Below, piece by piece: positions 17,178-26,075 of a stretch of DNA of 40,664 bases (within the stretch, counting starts at the first letter, position 1; each line of letters begins with the position of its first letter). Location of the stretch: the NCBI GenBank assembly GCA_048594375.1, contig JBMDXK010000008.1:1-40664 (forward strand), in the 5' to 3' direction. The DNA comes from JBMDXK01 sp048594375. Its GTDB lineage: Bacteria > Pseudomonadota > Alphaproteobacteria > Rhizobiales > Methylopilaceae. A program made the translations under genes and the position numbers. Below the pieces are notes generated by a model that had not been told where the DNA came from, did not search any database, and saw only the letters and a program-made list of their open reading frames with translations.

Positions 17178-19018
17178 GCATCCAGATTTTCAAGCTCGAC
17201 AATCATCCGCTCAATGAGCCTCAACCCATTCTGCCAGAAAGCCGGATCGCGGGCATCAAGGCCGAACGGTGCCAGAAGTTCCGTATGATGCTTGGTGCCA
17301 CCCGCTTTGAGCAAATCAAAATACCGCTCTGCAAAACCTTCGCTTGCATTCTCGTACACAGAATAAAGCGAGTTCACGAGGCAATCGCCAAACGCATAGG
17401 CATAGACATAAAACGGCGAATGAATGAAATGGCCAATATACGCCCAATAATATTCATAACCTTCGGAAAAGCGGATTGCTGGCCCAAGGCTCTCGCCCTG
17501 CACGCTCATCCACAACTCGCAAATCTGCTCGGTGGTCAACTCGCCTTCCGAACGGCGCAACGTATGCACCAGACGCTCGAATTTATAAAACGCAATCTGC
17601 CGCACCACCGTGTTGAGCATATCCTCAACCTTGCCCGCAATCAGGATTTTCTTGATCTTTGGATCCGTGGTTTTATCCAGCACCGCACGAAACGTCAGCA
17701 TTTCCCCGAATACTGAAGCCGTCTCTGCCAAAGTGAGCGGGGTGGGCGCCATCAACGCACCCTGCTCTGCCGCCAGAACCTGATGCACCCCATGCCCCAG
17801 CTCATGCGCCAGCGTCATCACATCACGGGTTTTACCCAAGTAATTCACCAACACATAAGGATGCGCAGACGGCACCGTGGGATGCGCAAACGCACCCGGC
17901 GCTTTGCCCATACGGGTGGGCGCATCAATCCAGTTCTTGTCAAAAAACTGACGGGCAATAGCAGCCATTTCCGGTGAAAATGAACCATACGCATTCAGCA
18001 CCGTGTCTTTCGCTTCTTCCCACGGAATAACGCGGTTGTCTTCCCGCGGCAACGGGGCGTTGCGATCCCAAAACTCCAGCACATCCTTGCCCAGCCACTT
18101 GGCTTTCAAAGCATAATAACGGTGCGACAACCGCGGATAGGCATCACTGACAGCCTCAACCAAGGCTTCCACAACCTCACGCTCCACACTGTTGGCCAGA
18201 TGGCGGGAATCCGCAATATCCTCAAAGCCGCGCCAGCGATCAGAGATTTCCTTATCCTTCGCCAGCGTGTTCGTAATAAGCGTAAACACCCGCGCGTTTT
18301 CCTTGAACACCGCAGCCAACGCCATCGCCGCCGCCTTACGGGTCGCTTCCTCAGGGTCTTGCATGAGGTTCAAAGTCGCCTCAAGGCCAAGGGTTTTGCC
18401 GTTCACTTCAAACTGCAAGCCCGACATGGTTTCATCAAACAAACGGTTCCATGCACCGCGCCCCGTAACCGATTTATCCAAAAACAGCTTTTCAATCTGC
18501 GCATCCAGCTGATACGGCTTCTCCTTGCGCACCTCTTCAAACCACGGCCTGTAACGGGACAAACCCTGCTTGCCCAACGCAGCATCAAGCTTTGCATCAT
18601 CAAGCTGATTGATTTCCAACGTGAAAAACAACAAATGCGCCGACATGGTGGTCAGCTTGTCCGACAGATCACCGTAAAATTTGGCAATTTTAGCATCCTG
18701 CGTATCACCCGCATACAGCAAACCCGCATACGAACCCAGCTTTCCCGCCAGATCATCAATCGCCTCATAGGCTTCCACCGCTTGAAGCAATTCCTGATGC
18801 CCATCGGCTTTTTCGAGCAGCTCTGCCAGCTTGCCCTTATAATTGCGCTCAAAAGCTTGCGCGTCTTTTTCAACCCGCGCCAGATCCGCCTTGACCTGCG
18901 GATCACTCAATGATGTGTACAAATCAGTGAGATTCCAGACAGGCAAAGCCCCCAGAGCAGCATCCGCTTCAGCATGAGCCGCAGCTCCGGCAGGGGCATG
19001 AACGCGCGAAAAAGCCAT
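17159..19018 (-). CDS. pepF: M3 family oligoendopeptidase F
   Basis: 619 residues from ATG 19018 (MAFSRVHAPAG), with GGAG 8 nt upstream; the in-frame start at 19063 is less likely. A cytosolic zinc peptidase that cleaves short peptides. The zinc site HELGH is at 405-409 (TLAHELGHGVHQ), and the downstream ligand region LAETASVFGEML follows ~25 residues later. The N-terminal PepF-type helical region starts at ~28 (VWNLTDLYTSLSDP), and the C-terminal YAYAFGDCLVNSLY is typical. The final codons lie in the duplicated 210-bp block. It is divergent from the sigma-54 regulator. Confidence 0.95.
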   Translation of the reverse strand: MAFSRVHAPAGAAAHAEADAALGALPVWNLTDLYTSLSDPQVKADLARVEKDAQAFERNYKGKLAELLEKADGHQELLQAVEAYEAIDDLAGKLGSYAGLLYAGDTQDAKIAKFYGDLSDKLTTMSAHLLFFTLEINQLDDAKLDAALGKQGLSRYRPWFEEVRKEKPYQLDAQIEKLFLDKSVTGRGAWNRLFDETMSGLQFEVNGKTLGLEATLNLMQDPEEATRKAAAMALAAVFKENARVFTLITNTLAKDKEISDRWRGFEDIADSRHLANSVEREVVEALVEAVSDAYPRLSHRYYALKAKWLGKDVLEFWDRNAPLPREDNRVIPWEEAKDTVLNAYGSFSPEMAAIARQFFDKNWIDAPTRMGKAPGAFAHPTVPSAHPYVLVNYLGKTRDVMTLAHELGHGVHQVLAAEQGALMAPTPLTLAETASVFGEMLTFRAVLDKTTDPKIKKILIAGKVEDMLNTVVRQIAFYKFERLVHTLRRSEGELTTEQICELWMSVQGESLGPAIRFSEGYEYYWAYIGHFIHSPFYVYAYAFGDCLVNSLYSVYENASEGFAERYFDLLKAGGTKHHTELLAPFGLDARDPAFWQNGLRLIERMIVELENLDATAVGD

Positions 19019-19035
19019 GTAGAATACTCCATCAT

Positions 19036-19095
19036 AAAGCCGAGTTCCCCGTAAAATCATCACTTTACAGGTTAAAACTCCGCGACAAAATAAGG
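19036..19095. repeat. Dispersed palindromic repeat, AGCCAACGGC type, copy D (degenerate)
   Basis: AAAGCCGAGTTCCCCGTAAA begins like copy A; the hairpin GTAAA...TTTAC has an ~8-nt loop. The following AAAACTCCGCGACAAAATAA matches AAAACTCTGCGAGAAAATAA of copy B (25231-25310). The AGCCAACGGC block is missing here. Lies just upstream of pepF. Confidence 0.55.
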
Positions 19096-19286
19096 GCTAA
19101 CAGCAAAAGCCAAGGGGTTATCCAAGCTTTCGCCATCGTTAGAAAATTGCGCCTACTCTGCCCTCACCACTGGAACAAATCAAGCCCGAAACAAAAGTTC
19201 CACCCCAAATAAAATATAACGGGGATTTTATGAAATAAGACTAGACCGCTTGTCCAAAAATGGTACATATTAACCCATTCGTAACT

Positions 19287-19298
19287 TTTGGCGCCAAA
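19287..19298. promoter_or_regulatory. 12-bp palindrome between pepF and the sigma-54 regulator
   Basis: TTTGGCGCCAAA is a perfect palindrome 72 nt before the regulator's ATG in a divergent intergenic region of 351 bp. It could be an operator for either gene. No factor can be named. Confidence 0.35.
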
Positions 19299-19369
19299 GA
19301 TGAGTGCCATTGAACCGCCGAAAACGTTCCATTTATGGATTCTTACACGCTATAAGGTACACGTTCCGC

Positions 19370-20848
19370 ATGACTGCTACACTGCTGATCGCCGATGATG
19401 ATCCCGTTCAACGCCGCCTGCTGGACGCTATGGTACGCCGCTTTGGCTACACTCCCCTGCTGGCCGAAAGCGGTGATGACGCGATTCGCCAGCTTTCCGC
19501 ACCCGAAGGAAAACACATCGACCTGCTGATACTCGACCTCATGATGCCCGGCACAGATGGCTTTGGCGTCATGAAATGGATGCAGGAACACAACATCAGC
19601 ACGCCTGTGATTGTGCAGACCGCTCACGGCTCCATTGATACCGTTGTCACCGCCATGCGCTCCGGCGCTGCGGATTTTGTGGTCAAACCCGTAGGCCCCG
19701 AACGCTTGCAGGTGTGCATCCGCAATGCGCTGAAACAAAACGCCCTTGAAGGCGAAGTGCGCCGCATCAGCCGCAAGCAAACCGGCACACTCACCTTTAC
19801 CGAGATTCCCACCAAAAGCGATACCATGAATCGCGCCCTCAACCTTGGCAAACGCGCCGCCCACTCCGGCATTCCGGTGCTGCTGGAAGGGGAAACCGGC
19901 GTGGGTAAAGAACTGTTCGCCCGCGCCATTGCCGCTTCCGGTGACCGCGCTGGCAAGCCGTTCGTGGCGGTGAACTGCGGTGCCATTCCGGCCAATCTCG
20001 TGGAAAGCGTGCTGTTTGGCCATGAAAAAGGCTCGTTCACCGGCGCAACCGAAAAACATGCGGGTAAATTTCTCGAAGCCGATGGCGGCACCCTCTTTCT
20101 GGATGAAGTGGGCGAACTGCCTCTTGATACACAGGTAAAGCTGTTGCGCTCCTTGCAGGAAGGCGAAGTTGACCCCGTTGGCGGGAAAAAATCCGTAAAA
20201 ACAGACATTCGCATTATCTCCGCCACCAACCGCTCGCTGATGGATATGGTACGGGATGGCAAATTCCGCGAGGACCTCTATTACCGTCTTGGGGTTTTCC
20301 CCATCGCCCTGCCCCCTCTGCGCAACCGCAAAGAGGATATTCCCGATCTGGCGCGGCGCTTTCTCGCCCGCTTTGCAGCAGAAGAAAACCGCACCATCCG
20401 CGCTATTTCTTCCCGCGCGTTAAACATGCTCGCCCAATACAGCTGGCCGGGCAATGTGCGCCAGCTTGAAAACACCATCTTCCGCGCTGTAGTGCTGGCC
20501 GAAAACGACGAACTGGATAGTGCGCAATTTCCACAAATTGCCGCCCATCTGGGGCTTGCTGTGGATGACGATGGAACCACAGCAAGCCTACCAGCGCCCA
20601 ACTCTGCAAGCATAAACAATGAATCGGCAAAACTCTCTCTGGTCGATAATGGCCATATAAAGACCCTTGTTGATCTGGAACGCGAAGCCATCCGGCAAGC
20701 GCTTATCCGTTACAGTGGACAAATGAGCGAAGTTGCACGCCGTTTGGGCATTGGACGCTCTACCCTTTACAGAAAGTTAAAGGAATTAGGGCTTGATGAA
20801 CCCAAGTGTGATGCGGGAGATACACCTTCCAACGAAGCTGCGGAATGA
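19370..20848 (+). CDS. Sigma-54-dependent NtrC-family response regulator
   Basis: 492 residues from ATG 19370 (MTATLLIADDDP). Receiver domain (1-~120): acidic pocket DDD at 9-11, phosphoacceptor Asp56 in LLILDLMMPG, and Lys106 in FVVKP. AAA+ sigma-54 activation domain (~145-380): Walker A GETGVGKE (174-181), loop GSFTGA (221-226), Walker B GGTLFLDEVGELP. The C-terminal Fis-type helix-turn-helix ends MSEVARRLGIGRSTLYRKLKE. The usual GAFTGA loop reads GSFTGA, a known but less common variant. No sensor kinase is adjacent, so it is an orphan regulator. It precedes two exported peptidoglycan-related genes in the same direction. Confidence 0.95.
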   Translation: MTATLLIADDDPVQRRLLDAMVRRFGYTPLLAESGDDAIRQLSAPEGKHIDLLILDLMMPGTDGFGVMKWMQEHNISTPVIVQTAHGSIDTVVTAMRSGAADFVVKPVGPERLQVCIRNALKQNALEGEVRRISRKQTGTLTFTEIPTKSDTMNRALNLGKRAAHSGIPVLLEGETGVGKELFARAIAASGDRAGKPFVAVNCGAIPANLVESVLFGHEKGSFTGATEKHAGKFLEADGGTLFLDEVGELPLDTQVKLLRSLQEGEVDPVGGKKSVKTDIRIISATNRSLMDMVRDGKFREDLYYRLGVFPIALPPLRNRKEDIPDLARRFLARFAAEENRTIRAISSRALNMLAQYSWPGNVRQLENTIFRAVVLAENDELDSAQFPQIAAHLGLAVDDDGTTASLPAPNSASINNESAKLSLVDNGHIKTLVDLEREAIRQALIRYSGQMSEVARRLGIGRSTLYRKLKELGLDEPKCDAGDTPSNEAAE

Positions 20849-20854
20849 CGCTCT

Positions 20855-20953
20855 AGCGCAATTTCAGCAAAAGTGTATGCGGTTTTACGCAAGATAATTG
20901 CGTAAAAACAATAACTTATAGTGGTTTTATATAAAATTCTTAATTGAAACCAC
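20855..20953. repeat. Composite palindromic repeat, CAATTTCAG type, copy 1
   Basis: AGCGCAATTTCAGCAAAAGT begins a hairpin closed by AATTGCG (to ~20903), containing the GCAAAA...GGTTTTACGC inner block. It is followed by a second hairpin GTGGTTT (20921-20927) / AAACCAC (20947-20953). Related copies at 28721-28840 and 37095-37190 have the same two-part order. Confidence 0.7.
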
Positions 20954-20992
20954 GATAAGAGCAGATATTTTAGCCTCGTATTTACACGAATC

Positions 20993-21008
20993 AGGCATGA
21001 ATAATGCT
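20993..21008 (+). promoter_or_regulatory. Candidate sigma-54 (-24/-12) promoter for the L,D-transpeptidase gene
   Basis: AGGCATGAATAATGCT has the invariant GG (20994-20995) and GC (21006-21007) exactly 10 nt apart and differs from TGGCACG-N4-TTGCT at three positions. It lies downstream of a sigma-54 activator gene and ~78 nt before the preferred ATG at 21085. One-site matches of this quality can occur by chance. Confidence 0.45.
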
Positions 21009-21084
21009 GTTGGGTATTTGCGTGCGCTGGAAAGAAAACAATTCCGCGAACAATACCCCACAGGACAACGGGGTATCAAAAGTA

Positions 21085-22827
21085 ATGCGTAGTGTTTCTC
21101 TTCTCCCCTGCGCTGGGGCTCAGCGCACCCGCTTATGTGCAACAAGACATACGCTCAGCCTTGTGGCGTTTGCGTTAGCGCTGGGTATCTGCCCCGCCGT
21201 TGCCGCGCCACACACCGGATTTGCCGCTTCTGAAAACGCCATGTATGGCGTTATGCAAGCGCAACCACCGGCACCAGCAATCACGCCAGAGGTGGCAGAA
21301 GCAGAAGCAGAACCAACCCCACAAACGGCTCAACCCGCCGTTTCAGAAGAAATACGCACCGCTCTTGCAGATTATCTTGGCACGCCGGATGCCAGACAGG
21401 TTCTGCCCGAACTGGCAGACATGTATGCCGCCAACAATTACACGCCCCTCTGGCTCATTGACGGCGCTTTTGCCCCTCAGGCAAAAGCCGCCATTGACCG
21501 CATCCGGCAAGCAGACAGCGACGGACTGGATGCCAAAGCCTACGCCCTGCCAGATCTCGCCCCGCAAGCCGATGCAGCAACACAGGCAAAAGCCGAAATC
21601 ATGCTCTCGCAAGCCATTGCCAGCTATGCCATCCATGCACAAGCTGGCCGTATTGACCCCAAAAGCATCAGCAAGCTGATTACCGCGCAACCGGAAAAAC
21701 CCTCCGCGCCCGTAGCCGTGATGCGGGTTGCCCACGCACAAGATGCCGCCGCAACGCTGGAGAGCTTCAATCCACCCCATCCCGAATTTCAGGCACTGCG
21801 CAAAGCTCTGGCCGAAGAACGGGCAAAATCCCCCGCCCTGCCAAAACCACGCATTGCCTATGGCGCCGTATTGCGCGCCGGACAAAGCGATCCCCGCATT
21901 CCTGACATTCGCGTGCATCTGGATGTGCCTGCGCCCCAAAACACAGATCCCGGTGTGTATGATGACGCGCTGGTGGAAGCGGTAAAATCGTTTCAGCAAG
22001 CGCACAATTTAAGAGCCGCCGGAATTCTGGGGCGCCAGACGGTTGAAGCACTCAATGGCAATCTGCCAAAAGACAATACCAGCGCCATCTTGGTGAATAT
22101 GGAACGCTGGCGCTGGGTGCCGCGTGATTTTGGCAACTTCCACATCATCGTCAATGTGCCGGAATATATGGGGCGCGTTAAACGGGACGGCCAGACCATC
22201 CATGAAATGCGTGTGATTGTCGGCAGTGTTAAAAACCAGACACCGCTGTTTTCCCATGTCATGGACCACATGGTGGTGAATCCCTACTGGCATATTCCAC
22301 GTTCCATCGCCACCAAGGAAATGTTGCCCAAGCTGCGCAATGACCCCGCCTATCTTGCACGGCAGGGTATTGAAGTGGTGCGGGTAGCCAATGGCCGGCA
22401 ACAGGTGGTCAATTCCACCATGATTGACTGGAATGCGGACAATATTACAGGGCTGCATTTCCGCCAACCACCCGGCGAACGCAATGCACTGGGGCGCATC
22501 AAATTCATGTTCCCCAATGAACACGCCGTTTACCTGCACGATACGCCCTCACGCAACCTCTTCAACCAAAGCCAGCGCGCGCTAAGCCACGGCTGTGTGC
22601 GCGTACACGATCCGTTTGCTCTGGCCGAAGCCATCCAAGGCGCACAAAAAGGCCAGCAATTGCGCAAAATGGTGGGCGGCAGCGAACGGCGGATCAACTT
22701 AAGCGACCAACCGCACGTGCATCTGGTGTATTTCACCCGCTGGACAGAAAACGGCGAACTGGTCTCCCGACCTGATATCTACAGCCACGACAACCGCATG
22801 ATGGCCGCAATGGGATTGGCGCGGTAA
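21085..22827 (+). CDS. Exported YcbB-type L,D-transpeptidase
   Basis: 580 residues from ATG 21085; an ATG at 21004 is also in frame but lies inside the candidate sigma-54 promoter. Signal peptide with core LSLVAFALALGICPAVAA. An Ala/Pro/Gln-rich linker is followed by a scaffold domain, a peptidoglycan-binding-like domain (about residues 270-330, YDDALVEAVKSFQQAHNLRAAGILG) and the YkuD catalytic domain with SHGCVRVH (His502, Cys504) and upstream LHDTPSRNLFNQ. It forms 3-3 cross-links in peptidoglycan or links proteins to it. Neighbours (sigma-54 regulator, DUF882 peptidase) suggest a cell-wall remodelling unit. Confidence 0.92.
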   Translation: MRSVSLLPCAGAQRTRLCATRHTLSLVAFALALGICPAVAAPHTGFAASENAMYGVMQAQPPAPAITPEVAEAEAEPTPQTAQPAVSEEIRTALADYLGTPDARQVLPELADMYAANNYTPLWLIDGAFAPQAKAAIDRIRQADSDGLDAKAYALPDLAPQADAATQAKAEIMLSQAIASYAIHAQAGRIDPKSISKLITAQPEKPSAPVAVMRVAHAQDAAATLESFNPPHPEFQALRKALAEERAKSPALPKPRIAYGAVLRAGQSDPRIPDIRVHLDVPAPQNTDPGVYDDALVEAVKSFQQAHNLRAAGILGRQTVEALNGNLPKDNTSAILVNMERWRWVPRDFGNFHIIVNVPEYMGRVKRDGQTIHEMRVIVGSVKNQTPLFSHVMDHMVVNPYWHIPRSIATKEMLPKLRNDPAYLARQGIEVVRVANGRQQVVNSTMIDWNADNITGLHFRQPPGERNALGRIKFMFPNEHAVYLHDTPSRNLFNQSQRALSHGCVRVHDPFALAEAIQGAQKGQQLRKMVGGSERRINLSDQPHVHLVYFTRWTENGELVSRPDIYSHDNRMMAAMGLAR

Positions 22828-23399
22828 CGCGTCAACACCAATAACCATAATAACCACCAAGTAAAAAACACAATACATTACAATTTTATTTAAACTGCAA
22901 CGATTGCTGCTTTTTCCGCACCAGACCGCCCGCAGCTCCCGGAAAGTGCTTCTTTTTGGGAGTTAAAACCCCACTTCTTAAAGAAAATTAACCAATACCA
23001 AAGACTTCAGCGCAAAGAATATTTAAAGTTATCTTAGCGCACACCGCAGGATGATAGCCTTTTGCTTCATAGACTTAAGCAGCAAACAATGCCGCAGCGC
23101 TTCCGCTTCCACCCCGATAAAAAAGCCACACTGTTGCACAATTGCACAGATACAAAAAATTATTTATAAGCCGATTTTTCTGTGAGAATGATGCTTTTCT
23201 GCCACTTTTTGCCCACAAAAGACTTGCGATATACGCATTAAATAAGTTAAGTACTTTTCCAGTAAGAAGCTCTTAACCAATTTGCGTAATACTTTATTTG
23301 TTATAAGTGCAGACATCACTTCACGTTCTGCTGTGTTTTTGCGTACTCCAACATTTAACGGGTCTTCCATTGGCGCATCCATCACCAAAGCAATCCTGG
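22828..23399. other. 572-bp intergenic region, no gene recognised
   Basis: Between the L,D-transpeptidase and the DUF882 gene. AT-rich with no convincing coding frame, terminator or sigma-54 motif. A short direct repeat TTGCACA-A-TTGCACA is near 23135-23150. The DUF882 gene probably has its own promoter here. Confidence 0.4.
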
Positions 23400-25199
23400 A
23401 TGAAACGGTTCATGCGATCCTGCGTGACGCTCTGCGTTGCCACCGCAACCATCGCCATCACCGCAGGACAAACCCAAACCGCCATCGCCAACGGCGATAC
23501 CCGCAGCCTGAGCATCTATTTTACCCACACACGCGAAAAACTGGACATCACGTTCAAACGCAATGGCCGCTATGACCCCGAAGCCATCAAAAAATTAAGC
23601 TGGCTGCTCCGTGACTGGCGCCGCAACGAAGCCACAAAAATGGATCCACGGCTGTTTGACATTGTATGGGAAGTCTATCGGGATGTGGGCGCCACCAGCC
23701 GGATTGTAGCCGTTTCCGGCTACAGATCCGCAAAAACCAACAACATGCTGCGCTCCCGTAGCCGCGGTGTTGCACAGTTCAGCCAGCACACCCAAGGCCG
23801 CGCCATGGACTTCTATATTCCCGGCGTGAATGTGACAAAACTCCGCGAAGCCGGTCTGCGCTTGCAGCGGGGCGGTGTGGGCTTCTACCCAACAGCAAAC
23901 TCGCCTTTCGTCCACATGGATGCTGGCAGCATCCGCCACTGGCCGCGCATGACCCGCCAACAACTCTCACAGGTGTTCCCCGACGGCCGCACAGTGCATA
24001 TGCCTACTGACGGCAAACCCATGGCCAATTACGCGCTGGCCCTAGCTGATGTGCAGCGGGGCGGTGGCGCTGTAAACACCCGCTACGCTCAAATGGCCGC
24101 ATCCGGCAACAACCAACGCAGCCGTGGCTTCTTAAGCCGGCTGTTCGGCAACGATGAAGAAGAAGATTCCGAAGCCTCATCCGGTGGCGGCGATGAACGC
24201 TACGCCACGCTGGCACCGCGCCGCCGTCCGCAAGACCAGATCCGCGCAGGCCGCGCTCCCGCTGGCCCCGCTCCTGTGAACACCACGCCGGTTGAACCCA
24301 TTCCTCTGCCCGTGGAAGCACCCGCAACCGCTGCAGCACCCGTGGCAGAACCCGCCATCCCTGCCACATCACCGGCCGCGGATGCGCCTTCTGCACCTGT
24401 TCCCGTACCTGCGGCACGTCCGCAAGAAGCAACACCAGCACCAGAACCCGCAATGGTAGAAGCACCCAGTATGCCGGTGCCACGCATGGCATGGAACACC
24501 GGCGCAGCACCCGCTGCTGGCAGTACACCAACACCGGCCAGTCTGCCACCCGTACCGGCTGAATTGCCTCCTGTAGCCGTTTCCGAAGAAAGCACGCTCG
24601 TACAGGCCGCCGCTCTGCCCATGCCACGTCCGGCCAATCTTGGCGGCGCACCGGCTCTTGTCGCGCAAAACACACCCGAACAAAACCTCGGCACTCAAGT
24701 CACAGCCTTTGCAGCAGAACCACAAATCTCCCTACCCATGCTGCGGCCTCAAGGGCTAGAAAACCACCTTCAGGCACCACAGGCACTGCAAATCAATACA
24801 CCGCGTACCGCCCGCTCCAAACCAACACCCGTGGCCGCTAACGGACATACACCCCGCGATTATATTTCACGCGCCTACGCCGCCAGCAGCCTTTCAACCG
24901 CCGCATTGCCTGCCGAACTGACACCCATCCGGCTCGATGCACAGGTCAGCAGCTATATGCTTTCCGCCAACCGCACCATCAACAATGGCAAAGATACATT
25001 GCGGCACCCGAACCAGCACAACCTCAAAACATTGATGCAGGTGCCAAACAAAGCCCTGCTCACCGGCTTTGGCAGCAATCCCATGGAAGGGTTGAGCATC
25101 CACAGCTTTAAAGGCAGCGCTGTCGCACTCTTGCTCAGCCACAGCTTTATAACACCCGACACAATGGAAACAACCGCATCCATTGGCCGCCGCCGGTAA
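23400..25199 (+). CDS. Exported DUF882 / M15-like peptidase with Pro-Ala-rich tail
   Basis: 599 residues from ATG 23400 (MKRFMRSCVTLC), giving a signal peptide that ends near QTAIANG. The DUF882 (YcbK-like) domain spans ~35-200. It has the M15-type zinc ligands His130 and Asp137 in HTQGRAMD and His172 in FVHMDAG, plus VSGYRSAKTNNML, a typical family segment. Relatives cleave peptidoglycan peptides or are inactive binders. Residues ~260-500 are low-complexity Pro/Ala/Val, a likely extended periplasmic spacer, and the last ~90 residues are more ordered. Length is about three times the bare domain. It follows the L,D-transpeptidase. Confidence 0.85.
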   Translation: MKRFMRSCVTLCVATATIAITAGQTQTAIANGDTRSLSIYFTHTREKLDITFKRNGRYDPEAIKKLSWLLRDWRRNEATKMDPRLFDIVWEVYRDVGATSRIVAVSGYRSAKTNNMLRSRSRGVAQFSQHTQGRAMDFYIPGVNVTKLREAGLRLQRGGVGFYPTANSPFVHMDAGSIRHWPRMTRQQLSQVFPDGRTVHMPTDGKPMANYALALADVQRGGGAVNTRYAQMAASGNNQRSRGFLSRLFGNDEEEDSEASSGGGDERYATLAPRRRPQDQIRAGRAPAGPAPVNTTPVEPIPLPVEAPATAAAPVAEPAIPATSPAADAPSAPVPVPAARPQEATPAPEPAMVEAPSMPVPRMAWNTGAAPAAGSTPTPASLPPVPAELPPVAVSEESTLVQAAALPMPRPANLGGAPALVAQNTPEQNLGTQVTAFAAEPQISLPMLRPQGLENHLQAPQALQINTPRTARSKPTPVAANGHTPRDYISRAYAASSLSTAALPAELTPIRLDAQVSSYMLSANRTINNGKDTLRHPNQHNLKTLMQVPNKALLTGFGSNPMEGLSIHSFKGSAVALLLSHSFITPDTMETTASIGRRR

Positions 25200-25230
25200 A
25201 AAAAACGAATAGCCAAAGAAATGACAGGGG

Positions 25231-25310
25231 CGATAGCTGAGCTCCAATAAAATGATATATTTATCGGAGCCAACGGCTAGAGCAGACATAAAACTCTGCG
25301 AGAAAATAAA
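25231..25310. repeat. Dispersed palindromic repeat, AGCCAACGGC type, copy B
   Basis: GATAGCTGAGCTCCAATAAA, imperfect hairpin CCAATAAA / TTTATCGG, then GGAGCCAACGGC (25265-25276) and a second hairpin GCAGA...TCTGC, ending GCGAGAAAATAAAG. It matches copies A, C and D in different segments. Confidence 0.7.
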
Positions 25311-25402
25311 GACTTATCGCCCGACGCAAATAATCATTTCCTATATTTCAAGCTATAAGATGCGCATTTTCGTTTTACTATTGAAATACCCCTATTCCAT
25401 AA

Positions 25403-25431
25403 TTGACAAAAGTATTAATTTTTATTAATAA
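25403..25431 (+). promoter_or_regulatory. Candidate sigma-70 promoter for the 177-aa ORF
   Basis: Perfect -35 TTGACA (25403-25408), 17-nt spacer, weak -10 TAATAA (25426-25431), 33 nt before the ATG at 25464. The AT-rich background lowers confidence. Confidence 0.35.
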
Positions 25432-25463
25432 ATCGCTCTGGATGAAATGAGTGAGAGTAAATT

Positions 25464-25997
25464 ATGCGCGTAACAACAAATACAGAAATTTCTTCTTTTC
25501 AAGACTACTCCTTTGACAATACATTGCATAAAGCTGCACAAGACCTTGCCAGCCAGAATATGAGCTTGCGTGGAATTTTTTCTTCCAAAAAAAGTACTCC
25601 ATCAGCCGCGCCAGTTTCACCGCAGAATATTGCAGAATCCGCCGCCCGCGCTTCCTCTGCCAAAAGCCATTACAATGAGATTTACCCGACAGCAGAACGC
25701 AATGCGGTGATGTCATTCGGTCAAAAACGCAAGCAAGGAAAAACTACCATTGCCTTTACCAAGGCGGATCAAACAGTAAAAGTTGACCTTTCAAAGGGTA
25801 TGAAGGGAAATGATGCAACGCAAGAATACAGCATCAAACCCAATGCAGCATCAAAAGCTTATGATGAACTTGTAAATGCACATAATACACTTGTTCGCTA
25901 TGAGCGCGGTGACGGCATCAGCGAACGCAAAGTGAATAAAGCAATACAAACCATTAGGCAGCAAGCACCGCTTCTCAACAGCTTGAAATTAGCATAA
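25464..25997 (+). CDS. Unrecognised 177-aa protein
   Basis: I do not recognise the family. The protein is hydrophilic, with no signal peptide or membrane helix. Residues 1-75 are Ser/Ala/Gln rich and look flexible; the middle (GQKRKQGKTTIAFTKADQTVKVDL) looks like a beta-rich segment; the C-terminal ~60 residues (KAYDELVNAHNTLVRYERGDG) look helical. The start ATG 25464 has GAGAG upstream, a -35/-10 candidate lies before it, and a strong hairpin follows, so it looks like a real monocistronic gene. It faces the RcdA-like gene across a shared terminator. Nothing in the context fixes a function. Confidence 0.6.
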   Translation: MRVTTNTEISSFQDYSFDNTLHKAAQDLASQNMSLRGIFSSKKSTPSAAPVSPQNIAESAARASSAKSHYNEIYPTAERNAVMSFGQKRKQGKTTIAFTKADQTVKVDLSKGMKGNDATQEYSIKPNAASKAYDELVNAHNTLVRYERGDGISERKVNKAIQTIRQQAPLLNSLKLA

Positions 25998-26021
25998 ACT
26001 GCTTTGTGGAAGTTTATAAAA

Positions 26022-26044
26022 AAAGTGGGCTTCAAGCCCACTTT
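26022..26044. terminator. Bidirectional terminator between converging genes
   Basis: Perfect 10-bp stem AAAGTGGGCT (26022-26031) / AGCCCACTTT (26035-26044) with a 3-nt loop, preceded by an A run and ending in TTT. It lies between the 177-aa ORF (plus) and the RcdA-like gene (minus); the minus-strand reading has the better T tract. Confidence 0.75.
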
Positions 26045-26075
26045 AGCATTACTCCAATGAATGGCATTTCACGTT

